Shown here piece by piece: positions 42,521-53,456 of a stretch of 64,000 nt of DNA. A program made the position numbers and the translations under genes. The stretch spans positions 1 to 64,000 of the forward strand of contig CAJOIF010000005.1 of NCBI GenBank assembly GCA_905234765.1. Reading direction: 5' to 3'. The notes beneath the pieces are model-generated. The model did not search any database. It was given only the letters and a program-made list of their open reading frames with translations, and was not told the origin of the DNA. Every line of letters starts with the position of its first letter. Positions within the stretch are counted from its first letter, which is position 1. The DNA comes from an uncultured Bacteroidales bacterium. GTDB lineage: Bacteria; Bacteroidota; Bacteroidia; Bacteroidales; F082.

Positions 42521-45148
42521 TTAATCGATAGAGCCACCGATGGAGAAGTGGAACTGGCTGTGGTTGTTGCCTTCGGTTCCATACACATCATCAAAGCCAT
42601 AACCCCAGTCGAGGCCAAGCAAACCAAACATAGGCAGGTAGATACGCACACCGAGACCGGCCGAACGTTTCACACCAAACGGGTCAAAGTTCTTGAAACC
42701 AAGCCAACAGTTACCCGCCTCAAGGAAGGTGAGTGCGTAGATGGTAGCTTGCGGGTTAAGCGACAAAGGATAGCGCATCTCCAAGGTATACTTGGTGAAA
42801 ATGTCGCCGCCCGTAGAACCATTGTAGAAACCTGGCGTGAGTGAGTTGTTGGCATAACCACGCATACCAATCAGCTCGCGGCTATCGAGCGAGTAGTTGT
42901 TGAGTCCATCGCCACCGAGGAAATAACGGTGGAACGGCGTGGCTCCGATTTCGCTGTTGTAATGGCCAAGGTAACCGAAACGTACGCGGGTCATCATCAC
43001 GAGTTTCTCATAGAGTTCGCTGTACCACACCGCCTTGAACGTCCAGCGATGCATCTCCACCCATTTGTATTTCTCATTGTCGGAGAGCGTGCTATAATCC
43101 TTATCGGAGAATAGCGAGTATGGCGGCGTCAGTTCTACGCCGATCTGGAACTCGGATCCACTGCGCGGATAAAGGGGCTGGCTCACCGAGTTACGGCTCA
43201 GCACGATATTGTAGCTGAGGATGTTGAACTTGCCATTGCCATCGCCTACACTCAAGTAAGACGAGGAATAATTGGACAAGTTATATCGCATGATATTGAT
43301 TCCCTGATAGATGGAGAAATAGTCATCCGGCCAAGTCAAGCGACGGCCCAAACCAGTCGTGATACCCGTGCGGCGGAACCAACCGTAGTTCTCGTCGTCC
43401 TTGTCGCGCCAGTTGGAATAGAACGACTGGTAGAATGACAGCGTCAAAGCGTTGGGCTTGCGGCCTCCCAGCCAGGGTTCCGTAAACGAGATGCCGTAAG
43501 AGAAGAAGGACGCGCCATAGGTGGTCAGATTCAAGGAGAGCTTTTGTCCATCACCCGATGGGATGGGACGCCATGCACTTTTGTTGAACACGTTGCGCAT
43601 CGAAAAATTGGAGAACTGCAAACCCGCCTGAAGCATCAGATAACCGGCCGCATAACCGCCCGAAAAACTGATCTGGTCGGCAGCGGCTTCCTCAACGGTA
43701 TACTCAATGTCAACAGTGTTGTCGGCATAGTTGGGCTTGATGTCCGGGTTGATAGTCTCTTGGTTGAAGAAGCCGAGGGTGGCCAACTCACGCACAGAAC
43801 GCACTACATCGCTGCGGCTGAACAACTGACCAGGACGGGTATAGAGCTCACGCAACACCACATGGTCGTAAGTCTTGGTATTGCCCTTCAAAGTCACGTT
43901 CCTGATACGGGCCTGCTTGCCTTCACTGATGCGCAGTTCCAAATCAATGGAGTCATTTTCAACACAAACCTCCACGGGATCCACGCGGAAAAAGAGGTAA
44001 CCATCATCCATATACAGCGAACTGATATCCAACGAGGTCTCGCTATAAGTCAAGTTCTTATCGAGGAGCTCCTTGTTGTAGACATCACCTTTCTTTATGC
44101 CCAAGACTTGGCTAAGTGTCTCGGCTGAATATTTGGTATTACCCGTCCACGAGATGTTGCGGAAATAATATTTGTCGCCTTCATCAACCACAATGTCAAT
44201 CCCCATATTGCGGTCGTCAATCCTATACACCGAGTCACGGACGATGACAGCATCACGGTAGCCTTTTGAATTGTACTTGGCAATGATCTTTTGTTTGTCT
44301 TCTTCATACTCCTTCTCCTTATATCGGGAGGCCTTGAAGATACGCGGACGATAATTGTCGTAGAAATACTCCTCCACGCCAGTAATGGCTCTCAAAGGCT
44401 TCAGGGTCACCACATCAGCCACCGTGTTCACCACCAACGGTCCCAAAGGATCGAGCGGGTTCATATAGCCACGCTGTTTGGTCTCCTTCATTGATGCAAG
44501 TATCTGTCCATCAGAGAGATTCTCGTTTCCAATGACATTGATTTTCCCAATTTTCACCTTCCGTCCCTTATCAATGTTGATGATCAGGTTGACATAACTC
44601 TCACGGGCAGTATCGGCTTCTTGCTCAATGTTGATGCCAACGTTGAGATAGCCTTTTCCGAAATAATAATCCTCGATGATTCGTGTAGTTTTGTTGACGA
44701 GATGATCGGTGGCCACATCGCCTCGCGACAGATTAATCTTGTTGCGGATCTCGTCGGCTTCACTCTTCTTGATGCCTTTGAGTGAGAACTTGGACACACG
44801 CGGCTTTTCCTTGATGACAATTTGAAGAAACACCTTGCCCGCAACAAAATCGGTGGCGTTGATGGACACGTCCTCGAACATACCCTGTTCCCAAATCTTG
44901 CGTATGGCGGAAGCGATGTCATCACCTGGGATTTTCACCTTTGCGCCCACACGCAGACCTGTAATCATACTCAACATGGTAGCATCAACATATTTGGCGC
45001 CTTCCACGACAATGCCTCCGATTTCATACTCCTTCGGGTGGCCGTAGTCGATTTCCGACAGGTCGTCGCCAATCTGTATCTGGGCATAGACGCCGTTCCC
45101 CGTCAAGATGGAAAGAAACAAAACTAATATAAAAAGGTGTCTTCTCAT
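42521..45148 (-). CDS. bamA: Outer-membrane protein assembly factor BamA
   Basis: An 875-residue Omp85 protein: signal peptide (about 1-22), five POTRA domains (about 40-440; for example EIGGIVVEGAKYVDATML and NISWTGNTKYSAETLSQVLG), and a 16-stranded barrel (about 480-875) with the conserved RYFLGGDGLNNYSLDSRELIGMRGY region carrying the Omp85 motif. BamA inserts outer-membrane proteins. It lies between uppS (7-base gap) and two ompH genes, matching the usual Bacteroidales order. Confidence 0.96.
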   Translation of the reverse strand: MRRHLFILVLFLSILTGNGVYAQIQIGDDLSEIDYGHPKEYEIGGIVVEGAKYVDATMLSMITGLRVGAKVKIPGDDIASAIRKIWEQGMFEDVSINATDFVAGKVFLQIVIKEKPRVSKFSLKGIKKSEADEIRNKINLSRGDVATDHLVNKTTRIIEDYYFGKGYLNVGINIEQEADTARESYVNLIINIDKGRKVKIGKINVIGNENLSDGQILASMKETKQRGYMNPLDPLGPLVVNTVADVVTLKPLRAITGVEEYFYDNYRPRIFKASRYKEKEYEEDKQKIIAKYNSKGYRDAVIVRDSVYRIDDRNMGIDIVVDEGDKYYFRNISWTGNTKYSAETLSQVLGIKKGDVYNKELLDKNLTYSETSLDISSLYMDDGYLFFRVDPVEVCVENDSIDLELRISEGKQARIRNVTLKGNTKTYDHVVLRELYTRPGQLFSRSDVVRSVRELATLGFFNQETINPDIKPNYADNTVDIEYTVEEAAADQISFSGGYAAGYLMLQAGLQFSNFSMRNVFNKSAWRPIPSGDGQKLSLNLTTYGASFFSYGISFTEPWLGGRKPNALTLSFYQSFYSNWRDKDDENYGWFRRTGITTGLGRRLTWPDDYFSIYQGINIMRYNLSNYSSSYLSVGDGNGKFNILSYNIVLSRNSVSQPLYPRSGSEFQIGVELTPPYSLFSDKDYSTLSDNEKYKWVEMHRWTFKAVWYSELYEKLVMMTRVRFGYLGHYNSEIGATPFHRYFLGGDGLNNYSLDSRELIGMRGYANNSLTPGFYNGSTGGDIFTKYTLEMRYPLSLNPQATIYALTFLEAGNCWLGFKNFDPFGVKRSAGLGVRIYLPMFGLLGLDWGYGFDDVYGTEGNNHSQFHFSIGGSID

Positions 45149-45155
45149 AGGCTCA

Positions 45156-45914
<759 letters not shown>

Positions 45915-45916
45915 AG

Positions 45917-46759
45917 TCAGAATTTGCTTAGGTTACAGCCCCTTCCATCGGGCAGATTGAATTTCCATGTCAACGACACACGCGCCATGCCAAACCAATC
46001 GTTGAACGAGGCATTGCCACGCTGTTGTCCGGCGAGATAATTTCCGGTCGGGTCGGACAAATCGTAGATATTACCATTACCATCCGAATAAATGGCATGT
46101 TGTTCAGGATAAACAGTGGCAACGTCGTCAAGATAATCCGTGAATGTCTTCTGCATCCTCCACTCCAATGTGGCCGCCATATGCTTTGACAACGAGAGTT
46201 TTACGCCAATACCAAAGGGGATGGAGAAACCCACCGGCATCGACTTAGCCGAGAGCTTTTCGTACCATTTGGCATCCGGATTATCAGGCTCAGTGGCGTA
46301 ATCTCGCAAGTTGACATTGTTGCCTCCTACAATGGCGTATGGCGTGTATTGAAACGCGGAAATGCCGCCAAAAATGTAAAACGACACGTTCCTTTTGGGG
46401 TTGCCGGTATAATACTCGATGAAATTGAATTCCGTCACAAGGCTGAAATCGTTGATCTTTGTCATAAAGTTCAAACCGCGTTCAGGACGCCAGTTCGTGA
46501 CCTCGTCATCGGCCTTGACCGTAGCATGGCTATAATCGAAGCGGAACGACCAACGGCTGTCATAATTATAGCGTACCACGGCACCATATTGCAGACGGGA
46601 CTGGGCGAAAGGAATCATCGGATTGAGGTCGCCCATATAATAACTTGCGCCCACATGCGGCCCCACTTCAATCGTTTTGGGGTCGTCAAATTGCGCCTTG
46701 GCTTGAAAGACAACAGCCAAGCAACTGATTATCAATAATAAACGCAATTCTCTCAACAT
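45917..46759 (-). CDS. DUF6089-type outer-membrane beta-barrel protein
   Basis: A 280-residue protein starting at 46759 (MLRELRLLLIISCLAVVFQAKAQ signal peptide); an upstream in-frame start at 46810 would overlap nadK. The body shows amphipathic strands of an eight-stranded barrel (EVGPHVGASYYMGDLNP, SRLQYGAVVRYNYDSRWSFRFDY, VSFYIFGGISAFQYTPYA, MAATLEWRMQKTFTDYLDDV). This gene occurs between nadK and uppS in other Bacteroidales. Its function is unknown; placement next to bamA suggests an envelope role. Confidence 0.82.
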   Translation of the reverse strand: MLRELRLLLIISCLAVVFQAKAQFDDPKTIEVGPHVGASYYMGDLNPMIPFAQSRLQYGAVVRYNYDSRWSFRFDYSHATVKADDEVTNWRPERGLNFMTKINDFSLVTEFNFIEYYTGNPKRNVSFYIFGGISAFQYTPYAIVGGNNVNLRDYATEPDNPDAKWYEKLSAKSMPVGFSIPFGIGVKLSLSKHMAATLEWRMQKTFTDYLDDVATVYPEQHAIYSDGNGNIYDLSDPTGNYLAGQQRGNASFNDWFGMARVSLTWKFNLPDGRGCNLSKF

Positions 46760-46806
46760 AATAAATCGTGCAAAGGTAAGAAATTTTCCAATGAAAACGA
46801 CAGAAA

Positions 46807-47682
46807 TCAATTTCTATTGTCTTTTCCCCACATCAATTTATTACGAATCGTGCCAAAAAAGTCCTCGCCGCGCATCCTGACCAAGTTAAGACAGAAACTC
46901 GCCTTGCGCACTTCCAACTGAACGGAAGTATCTAAGGTACAGCTTCTTGAGTCCATGCTAAAGACAAATTTCTTCTCACGGCCCTCCACCTGGATTCGGA
47001 TGGTACTGTCGTCGGGGATGACGACGGGACGTACCGTCAAATTATGCGTTGCGATGGGCGTGATGACAAAGTTTTTCGCGTTCGGCGCAATGATGGGACC
47101 GCCCGCACTCAGCGAGTAGGCCGTGGAACCCGTCGGAGTGGCCAACAGGATACCATCACCCCAGTAAGTATTGAGATAGACATCGTCAACAAACACCTTG
47201 ATAGCCAACAGACTATGTTCTGGATTGCGGATGACATTCAACTCATTGAGGGCATAACGCACATCGCCGAAGACATTTTTAGGTGCGACCAGTTCCAAAA
47301 GGGAACGCTGCTCCACGGTATAATCGCCCGTGAGCACACTATTGACCGCCATGGCAATCTCATTCTTGGAGATGCTGGAGAGGAACCCCAAACGTCCCAT
47401 GTTAATGCCCACCACAGGAATACCTGAATCGAGGACAAAGGGCACCGTGTCGAGGATGGTACCGTCGCCGCCGATGGAGAACAACAAATCGGCCTTCAGG
47501 TCGGCATGGGAATTGAAGACACTGTATTCCACGCCTTCGGGAACAAAGGCGGCGACAATGTCGGCAAAGGGCTTGTAAACAGTCATTTTCGCCTGATTCT
47601 CAGCCAGTTTCTCAAACAGTTGTCGCATATATTCCCCATTTTCCGGGGCGATGGTTTTTCCAAATAAGGCGATGGTTTTCAT
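46807..47682 (-). CDS. nadK: NAD kinase
   Basis: A 291-residue ATP-NAD kinase that makes NADP+. It has GGDGTILDTV (GGDG motif, catalytic Asp), NMGRLGFLSSI, ELNVIRNPEHS and TPTGSTAYSLSAGGPI. Its ATG overlaps the rsgA stop (ATGA). It sits in the dprA-rsgA-nadK-DUF6089-uppS-bamA series. Confidence 0.96.
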   Translation of the reverse strand: MKTIALFGKTIAPENGEYMRQLFEKLAENQAKMTVYKPFADIVAAFVPEGVEYSVFNSHADLKADLLFSIGGDGTILDTVPFVLDSGIPVVGINMGRLGFLSSISKNEIAMAVNSVLTGDYTVEQRSLLELVAPKNVFGDVRYALNELNVIRNPEHSLLAIKVFVDDVYLNTYWGDGILLATPTGSTAYSLSAGGPIIAPNAKNFVITPIATHNLTVRPVVIPDDSTIRIQVEGREKKFVFSMDSRSCTLDTSVQLEVRKASFCLNLVRMRGEDFFGTIRNKLMWGKDNRN

Positions 47683-48617
47683 ATTCCTTCTGCTTTTACT
47701 GAATCATGACTTTCGTCGGTCATCATTCGAATATAATTCACATAACGCCAGTCGGCAATGTCGCCGTTCTCGACGGCGGCCTTCACCGCGCAACCTGGTT
47801 CGTGGGTGTGGGTGCAGTTCGCAAAACGGCATTCGCTCATCAAGTCACGCATCTCGGGGAAACGTTGTGCAAGGGTCTCTTTCTCAAGATCATACAGCAC
47901 AAACTCCTTGATACCAGGCGTATCGACTATCCATGCGCCGAAGCCCAGATGATGCATCTCGGCAAAGGTAGTGGTGTGCTTGCCTTTCTCGTGGTAGTCG
48001 GAGATGGCACCGATGCGGACGTTCAACGAGGGGTCAAGGGCATTCACCAAGGCCGACTTGCCCACGCCGGAATGTCCCGAAAAGAGACATATCTTCCCTT
48101 GCATCAGTGTTTTAAGCTCATCAATTTGGAAGCCCGTTTTGGCCGACACACCAAATGACGTGTAGCCGAGACTCTGATAGTATTCCATCAGCACGCACAT
48201 CTCGCCTATCTGCTCATCGGTATAGAGGTCGCACTTGTTGAAAATCAAGGCAGCAGGGATGTGATAGGCTTCGGCAGTCACCAAAAAACGATCGATGAAG
48301 CCCGTGGAAGTACGCGGTTGGGCGATGGTCGCCACCACAATGGCCAAGTCCACGTTGGCGGCGATGATATGTGAGGCCTTGCTCAAGTTGACCGACTGAC
48401 GGACAATCACATTGTCGCGGGGCTCAATCTTCTTGATGACACCTGTCTCCTTGCCTGGTTCTTGCTCAAACTGCACATTGTCGCCTACGGCCACGGGGTT
48501 GGTGGAGCGGATGCCGTCCAAACGGATCTTGCCGCGCAAACGGCACTCCCATTGCCGGCCCGTCTCATCAAGGACGATGTACCAACTACCCGTCGATTTG
48601 ATGACCTTACCTAACAT
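47679..48617 (-). CDS. rsgA: Ribosome small-subunit-dependent GTPase RsgA
   Basis: A 312-residue circularly permuted GTPase for late 30S assembly. The start at 48617 (MLGKVIKSTGSWYIV) begins the OB domain; longer upstream frames lie inside dprA and are rejected. G motifs occur in permuted order: NKCDL (G4), GHSGVGKSALVN (G1) and DTPGIKEF (G3). The C-terminal zinc site is CRFANCTHTHEPGC. The first 7 bases overlap the dprA end (ATGTTAG). Confidence 0.95.
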   Translation of the reverse strand: MLGKVIKSTGSWYIVLDETGRQWECRLRGKIRLDGIRSTNPVAVGDNVQFEQEPGKETGVIKKIEPRDNVIVRQSVNLSKASHIIAANVDLAIVVATIAQPRTSTGFIDRFLVTAEAYHIPAALIFNKCDLYTDEQIGEMCVLMEYYQSLGYTSFGVSAKTGFQIDELKTLMQGKICLFSGHSGVGKSALVNALDPSLNVRIGAISDYHEKGKHTTTFAEMHHLGFGAWIVDTPGIKEFVLYDLEKETLAQRFPEMRDLMSECRFANCTHTHEPGCAVKAAVENGDIADWRYVNYIRMMTDESHDSVKAEGI

Positions 48618-49711
48618 TTCTGATATCTTTTGCCCGGCATAGCCATCAGCACGCCGTCGAATTCTAATGTTAACAAGATGGCCGCGATTTTCGTCGTCGG
48701 CAGCTCCGTCTTCACGATGATATCGTCCAAATTGACAAGAGTACTTGACCCGAAGCAATCCATAATCAGTTTTTCCTCGGCGGTAAACTCGCGGAACAAT
48801 GCTGTCTGTTTTTCTGTTTTCGTTTCCGAGTCCCAACGCATGATGTAGCGCAGGTTGAGCACGCTCTCCATGAGGTGGGCACGGTTGGTGCGGATAAGGT
48901 AGTTACAGCCTTGGCTGTAGATGTCCATGACGCGACCAGGATAGGCAAACACATCGCGGCTGTATGAATTGGCCAAGTCTGCAGTAATCAGCGAGCCGCC
49001 TTTCATCGCCGACTCGATGACCACCACGGCATCCGCCATGCCCGCGATGATGCGATTTCGGCGCGGGAAGTTTTCGCGGTCAGGCTGGGTGCCACTGATG
49101 CACTCCGTCAGAATGCCGCCACCTTGCTCTATCATTTCCGTGGCCAGCTTCTTGTTCGGTGCGGGATAGATCTGTTGCATTCCACAGCCCATCACCCCGA
49201 TGGTCGGGATGTTGTTTTTCAACGATGCCTTATGTGCACATGTATCTACGCCGTATGCCAATCCGCTGACAATCAGAACATTGTCATCCGTCAAATCTTG
49301 CACCAATTGGTTGCAGTTTTCTTTTCCGTATTCCGTGATGTTGCGCGTCCCGACAACAGCCACCACGCGGTTGGCGTTGAGGTTAGCCTTGCCTTTGTAA
49401 TACAGCATCATCGGGCCGTCGTCGCATTGCAGAAGGCGTCGTGGATAGTCGGAATCGAGGAAAAACAATGGACGAATGTCGTTCTTCTCCATGAAAGAAA
49501 TCTCCTCCTCTGCCCTTTTTAGGTATTCCTTGGGTTTGCAGATGGCATCAATGGAAGCCTCGCGCATCCCGGAAATCTTCTCCAACGACTTGCGTGTCTC
49601 CTTGAAGATGGCCTCGACACTACCGCAATATTGAACGAATTTCTTGCCGCTGATGTCGCCAATGCCCGGGAGCAAAGTTACTGCTATTTGATATTTCAGT
49701 TCTTCGTTCAT
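48611..49711 (-). CDS. dprA: DNA-processing protein DprA
   Basis: A 366-residue DprA/Smf protein that loads RecA on incoming single-stranded DNA. It has an N-terminal SAM-like part (LLPGIGDISGKKFVQYCGS), a Rossmann core (VAVVGTRNITEYGKENC, SGLAYGVDTCAHKASL, MGCGMQQIYP, RENFPRRNRIIAGMADAVVVIES) and a C-terminal winged helix (about 300-360). The presence suggests DNA uptake capability. It is the first gene of the long envelope operon ending with ompH. Confidence 0.95.
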   Translation of the reverse strand: MNEELKYQIAVTLLPGIGDISGKKFVQYCGSVEAIFKETRKSLEKISGMREASIDAICKPKEYLKRAEEEISFMEKNDIRPLFFLDSDYPRRLLQCDDGPMMLYYKGKANLNANRVVAVVGTRNITEYGKENCNQLVQDLTDDNVLIVSGLAYGVDTCAHKASLKNNIPTIGVMGCGMQQIYPAPNKKLATEMIEQGGGILTECISGTQPDRENFPRRNRIIAGMADAVVVIESAMKGGSLITADLANSYSRDVFAYPGRVMDIYSQGCNYLIRTNRAHLMESVLNLRYIMRWDSETKTEKQTALFREFTAEEKLIMDCFGSSTLVNLDDIIVKTELPTTKIAAILLTLEFDGVLMAMPGKRYQKC

Positions 49712-49765
49712 TTTCCAATTTGTTCCGTTGGAAATCCCTGTCCAACCAGATTTAATCTTGTTAGA

Positions 49766-50359
49766 TTAAAGTTTAAGAAACATGGGTTGTTCTTTTTTGT
49801 TTTCATCTGAAATAACTGCATCCTTCAAGTCCCGACCTTTTTCATCGAAAGTCTTTTCAATCTTTAGAAGCAAAGATGCGAATTCTTCTATTTCATCGTC
49901 ATGATTAATTTTAGCCACTATAATGCCATTATCGGTCAATAATTCTAAACGATGGTCGTCTAGCATATATTTGAAGTATAATTTTTCACAAACCTCATAT
50001 ATAATAAATGACTTTTCATCCTCCATCTTTGGCTTAAACTGGGTAGTAATAAGATAATGAAAAGCTTTGAGCAATTCAGCTACAACACCATCGTTTAATA
50101 AACATTTGTAAGCCACAATCCCATCATCTAATAAATATGTGTCACCAGAACGAGAAATCATAAGTTTATACTCCTTCTCATTCGTTATACAATTAGTTAT
50201 TACCAAAACTGTATAAGTATAATCTCCATCCCCACCATAAAAACTATCTATCTCTTTGAAATCATACCTATTAACACTATTAGAACAATCTGGCATCTCT
50301 TGGGCATCTATTGTTGTGATAGAAAATATCATTCCAAGAATAAAAAGAAGCTTTTTCAT
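49766..50359 (-). CDS. Secreted protein of unknown function
   Basis: A 197-residue protein with a signal peptide (MKKLLFILGMIFSITTIDAQ). No family recognised. It is acidic, mixed alpha/beta, with four Cys in the mature part. Base composition is clearly more AT-rich than the flanking lepA and dprA, which suggests a younger or acquired gene. Confidence 0.6.
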   Translation of the reverse strand: MKKLLFILGMIFSITTIDAQEMPDCSNSVNRYDFKEIDSFYGGDGDYTYTVLVITNCITNEKEYKLMISRSGDTYLLDDGIVAYKCLLNDGVVAELLKAFHYLITTQFKPKMEDEKSFIIYEVCEKLYFKYMLDDHRLELLTDNGIIVAKINHDDEIEEFASLLLKIEKTFDEKGRDLKDAVISDENKKEQPMFLKL

Positions 50360-50449
50360 ATCATTTCTTTTTTGCGTTTACTCAGTTTTTCGTTCATTTT
50401 CGAGTTTGTTCCATCAAAATGTAATCCGTCCGAACCTTTATATCAACCT

Positions 50450-52237
50450 TTAATCCAACTTCAACACGGCAAGGAATGCCGACTGCGGCACCTCGACATT
50501 GCCGACTTGCCTCATACGTTTCTTACCCGCCTTTTGTTTTTCAAGCAATTTGCGCTTACGCGACACATCGCCGCCGTAGCACTTTGCCGTCACATCCTTG
50601 CGCACCTGTCGTACTGTCTCGCGGGCGATGATTTTCGCGCCAATAGCCGCCTGAATGGCAATGTCGAACTGATGTCTCGGTATCAATTCCTTCAGTTTCT
50701 CGCACATGCGCCGACCAAAGTCGTAGGCATGGGCGCGGTGTATCAAAGTCGAGAGGGCATCCACCGACTCGCCGTTGAGCATGATGTCCAATTTCACCAA
50801 GTCAGCGTCTTGATAACCAGCGATATGGTAGTCGAAAGAGGCGTAACCCTTCGAGATGGATTTCAGTTTGTCGTAGAAGTCGAAGACGATTTCGCTCAAC
50901 GGCATCTGGAAAGTCAGTTCCACGCGGTCGGTGGAGAGATAGACCTGGTTCTTCAATGTGCCGCGCCTGTCGATGCAGAGGGTCATGATAGGTCCTGTGA
51001 AGTCGTTCTTCGAGATGATTTGCGCAATGATATAGGGCTCCTCAATATGGTCAATTTTCGTCACCTCAGGCAAGCCGCTGGGGTTGTGTACTTCAATCAT
51101 CTCGCCGTCGGTCTTAAAGCATTTGAACGACACATTCGGCACTGTGGTGATGACATCCATGTCGAATTCGCGGTCGAGACGTTCCTGCACAATCTCCATG
51201 TGGAGCAAGCCCAAGAAACCGCACCGGAAGCCGAAGCCCAATGCTGCGGAAGATTCAGGCTCCCAGACGAGGGAAGCGTCGTTGAGTTGCAGTTTTTCCA
51301 ACGAAGCCCGTAACTCTTCGTAATCGTCCGCGTCGACGGGATAGATACCCGCAAACAGCATGGGTTTCACGTTCTCGAAACCCGCCACCGGCTCAGCGCA
51401 AGGCCTTTCGACGTGTGTGATGGTGTCGCCCACTTTGACCTCCTTCGAAGTCTTGATGCCGGAAATGATATAGCCTACATCGCCCGCAGAGAGTTCATCC
51501 TTCGGCACTTGCTTCAGTTGCAGCACACCAATCTCATCGGCGTGGTATTCCTTGCCCGTGGCGTAGAACTTCACCAAATCGTTGGTGCGCAAGGTGCCGT
51601 TCATGATGCGAAAATAGGCGATGATGCCGCGGAACGAGTTGAACACCGAGTCGAAGATGAGGGCTTGAAGCGGTGCGTCCGGGTCGCCCTTGGGGCAAGG
51701 GATGCGTTCCACGATAGCATCGAGCAGGGCATCCACACCTTGGCCTGTGCGGGCACTGACCTTCAGGATTTCGCTCGGGTCGCAGCCCAAGAGGTCCACC
51801 ATCTGGTCTTCCACGATGTCAATCATGGCGCTCTCCATGTCGATTTTGTTCATCACGGGGATGATCTCAAGATCGTGTTCAAGGGCGGAATAAAGGTTAG
51901 CAATCGTCTGGGCCTGAATACCTTGCGTGGCATCCACCACAAGTAGCGCGCCTTCGCAGGCAGCGATGCTACGCGACACCTCGTAGGAGAAGTCGACGTG
52001 GCCAGGGGTGTCGATGAGGTTCAAGGTATAGGTCTCGCCCTTGTAGGGGTATTTCATTTGGATGGCGTGACTCTTGATGGTGATGCCGCGCTCGCGCTCA
52101 AGGTCCATGTCGTCAAGCACCTGATCGACGAGTTCCTTGTCGTTAAGCGTGTGAGTCAGTTCCAAAAGGCGGTCGGCCAAGGTCGATTTGCCATGGTCGA
52201 TATGCGCAATGATGCAGAAATTTCGGATGTTTTTCAT
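50450..52237 (-). CDS. lepA: Elongation factor 4
   Basis: A 595-residue translational GTPase, exactly the usual LepA length. From [19 protein letters not shown] the G1 motif, DTPGHVDF (G3) and NKID (G4) are present, followed by domains II, III, V and the LepA-specific C-terminal domain ([20 protein letters not shown]). I chose the ATG at 52237 and not 52255 for its fit to the family. A -7 box ends only 7 bases before this ATG, so the mRNA may have almost no leader. Confidence 0.96.
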   Translation of the reverse strand: MKNIRNFCIIAHIDHGKSTLADRLLELTHTLNDKELVDQVLDDMDLERERGITIKSHAIQMKYPYKGETYTLNLIDTPGHVDFSYEVSRSIAACEGALLVVDATQGIQAQTIANLYSALEHDLEIIPVMNKIDMESAMIDIVEDQMVDLLGCDPSEILKVSARTGQGVDALLDAIVERIPCPKGDPDAPLQALIFDSVFNSFRGIIAYFRIMNGTLRTNDLVKFYATGKEYHADEIGVLQLKQVPKDELSAGDVGYIISGIKTSKEVKVGDTITHVERPCAEPVAGFENVKPMLFAGIYPVDADDYEELRASLEKLQLNDASLVWEPESSAALGFGFRCGFLGLLHMEIVQERLDREFDMDVITTVPNVSFKCFKTDGEMIEVHNPSGLPEVTKIDHIEEPYIIAQIISKNDFTGPIMTLCIDRRGTLKNQVYLSTDRVELTFQMPLSEIVFDFYDKLKSISKGYASFDYHIAGYQDADLVKLDIMLNGESVDALSTLIHRAHAYDFGRRMCEKLKELIPRHQFDIAIQAAIGAKIIARETVRQVRKDVTAKCYGGDVSRKRKLLEKQKAGKKRMRQVGNVEVPQSAFLAVLKLD

Positions 52238-52244
52238 TTGGGCG

Positions 52245-52252
52245 CAAAAGTA
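52245..52252 (-). promoter_or_regulatory. Predicted -7 box of lepA, very close to the start codon
   Basis: TACTTTTG on the minus strand ends 7 bases before the lepA ATG. Transcription normally begins 4-7 bases past this box, so the message would be leaderless or nearly so. A -33 box is weak. Confidence 0.45.
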
Positions 52253-52363
52253 CAAAAAATTCCCTTTGCAGCCTCATATTATGGGAAAGAAGTATTGCCA
52301 AAGATAATTTGGCACAGATTTTCAATTGAATCTCAAATTCGTACTATATCTCAAATAGTTTAA

Positions 52364-53410
52364 TCAGTATTTATCGTGATACGGTGTTGATGCAATGCCT
52401 TTCTTTCGAAGTGAAGAGACCATTTTGTCAAGTGGTGTTTTCCACATCTTTTTAAACCAATCCGTTTCACCGAACCATTTCACCAAAGTTGGACTAATGG
52501 CATAGTAGGTTTTGATAAAAGCACGACCGTACCATGTTGCATCCAAAGTATTGTCACGAAAACGGCGAAGCGTCCAAACTTCAGGACAGTTGTAGGAACC
52601 GTAAACTGCTGTGGCGACATAACAGCCGTTTGAAGTATTGAATTCAGGTAAAGAATACGATGGATTGAATTTCTTGATTTTTTCTCCATAAGAAATCATA
52701 GCTTGTTGATTGGATTGTTTATCCACCAAATATTTAAGGTATCCATTATGTATTTTGATTCCATCTTCCCACGCATTTGCAGCCACAATTCCATATTTAT
52801 CTGCAAATTTTGCTTCCAATACATTTCCTAAAACATACATAATATCAGCTGCCGCAGCAGCATTATTTACATACTCTTGAACATAATTACCTCTAATTGA
52901 AACATCAATGCCATTATAGTGGTTCTCAGCGGCACTACTTAACATGTTGGCAATAATCATACATCTAGTATAAATTTCTGAAATGATTTTTGTCTGTTCG
53001 TTGGAATCTGTCACCTTGTTTTTAACCAATTCAATAACAGTTTCAAGACAATTAGACACAGAATTACCAGCACTACAAATCTCCGCTATTTTACATGACA
53101 TTGATCTAAAATAAACCACATAAAAGTTTGCTTCCCAACTACTTGGGTCCTTTACTAAAATCATGTCATAATATTTTAGAGCATTCTCACTATTATCAGT
53201 GTCCTTGGCTCTACGCGCAATCTCATAGAGATTCTTAAGTTCATCAGATGTATCAACCTTAACGGTTCCTTGAACATCAACCGTCCCTTCAATCATCATC
53301 TTTCGTGCTTCTTCGACTGTGTATTTTGTTCCACAGTTTTGGCAGACATACAATCCATCTTGCTTCACAACATCGTTGCTACCACACATTTCACATTTTA
53401 ATGCTTTCAT
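52364..53410 (-). CDS. Zinc-ribbon protein with a CFI-box-type C-terminal domain
   Basis: A 348-residue protein starting at 53410. An N-terminal zinc ribbon (CEMCGSNDVV...YVCQNCGTKYT, about 6-35) is followed by an amphipathic helical region with TPR-like features (NALKYYDMILVKDPSSWEANFYV, about 65-260) and the CFI-box domain (CYVATAVYGSYNCPEVWTLRRFRD...GRAFIKTYYAISP, about 270-330). CFI-box domains occur at the end of otherwise varied proteins; function unknown. It is AT-rich relative to lepA. A large structured repeat lies in its upstream region. Confidence 0.75.
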   Translation of the reverse strand: MKALKCEMCGSNDVVKQDGLYVCQNCGTKYTVEEARKMMIEGTVDVQGTVKVDTSDELKNLYEIARRAKDTDNSENALKYYDMILVKDPSSWEANFYVVYFRSMSCKIAEICSAGNSVSNCLETVIELVKNKVTDSNEQTKIISEIYTRCMIIANMLSSAAENHYNGIDVSIRGNYVQEYVNNAAAAADIMYVLGNVLEAKFADKYGIVAANAWEDGIKIHNGYLKYLVDKQSNQQAMISYGEKIKKFNPSYSLPEFNTSNGCYVATAVYGSYNCPEVWTLRRFRDNTLDATWYGRAFIKTYYAISPTLVKWFGETDWFKKMWKTPLDKMVSSLRKKGIASTPYHDKY

Positions 53411-53456
53411 ATTCTTATTCTTTGAGGTTTTTACTTTCATTAACACAACAAAAACA

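Noticed and set aside
48618..48836. Longer RsgA N terminus
   Set aside because: The extension lies inside dprA in another frame and precedes the OB-fold start.
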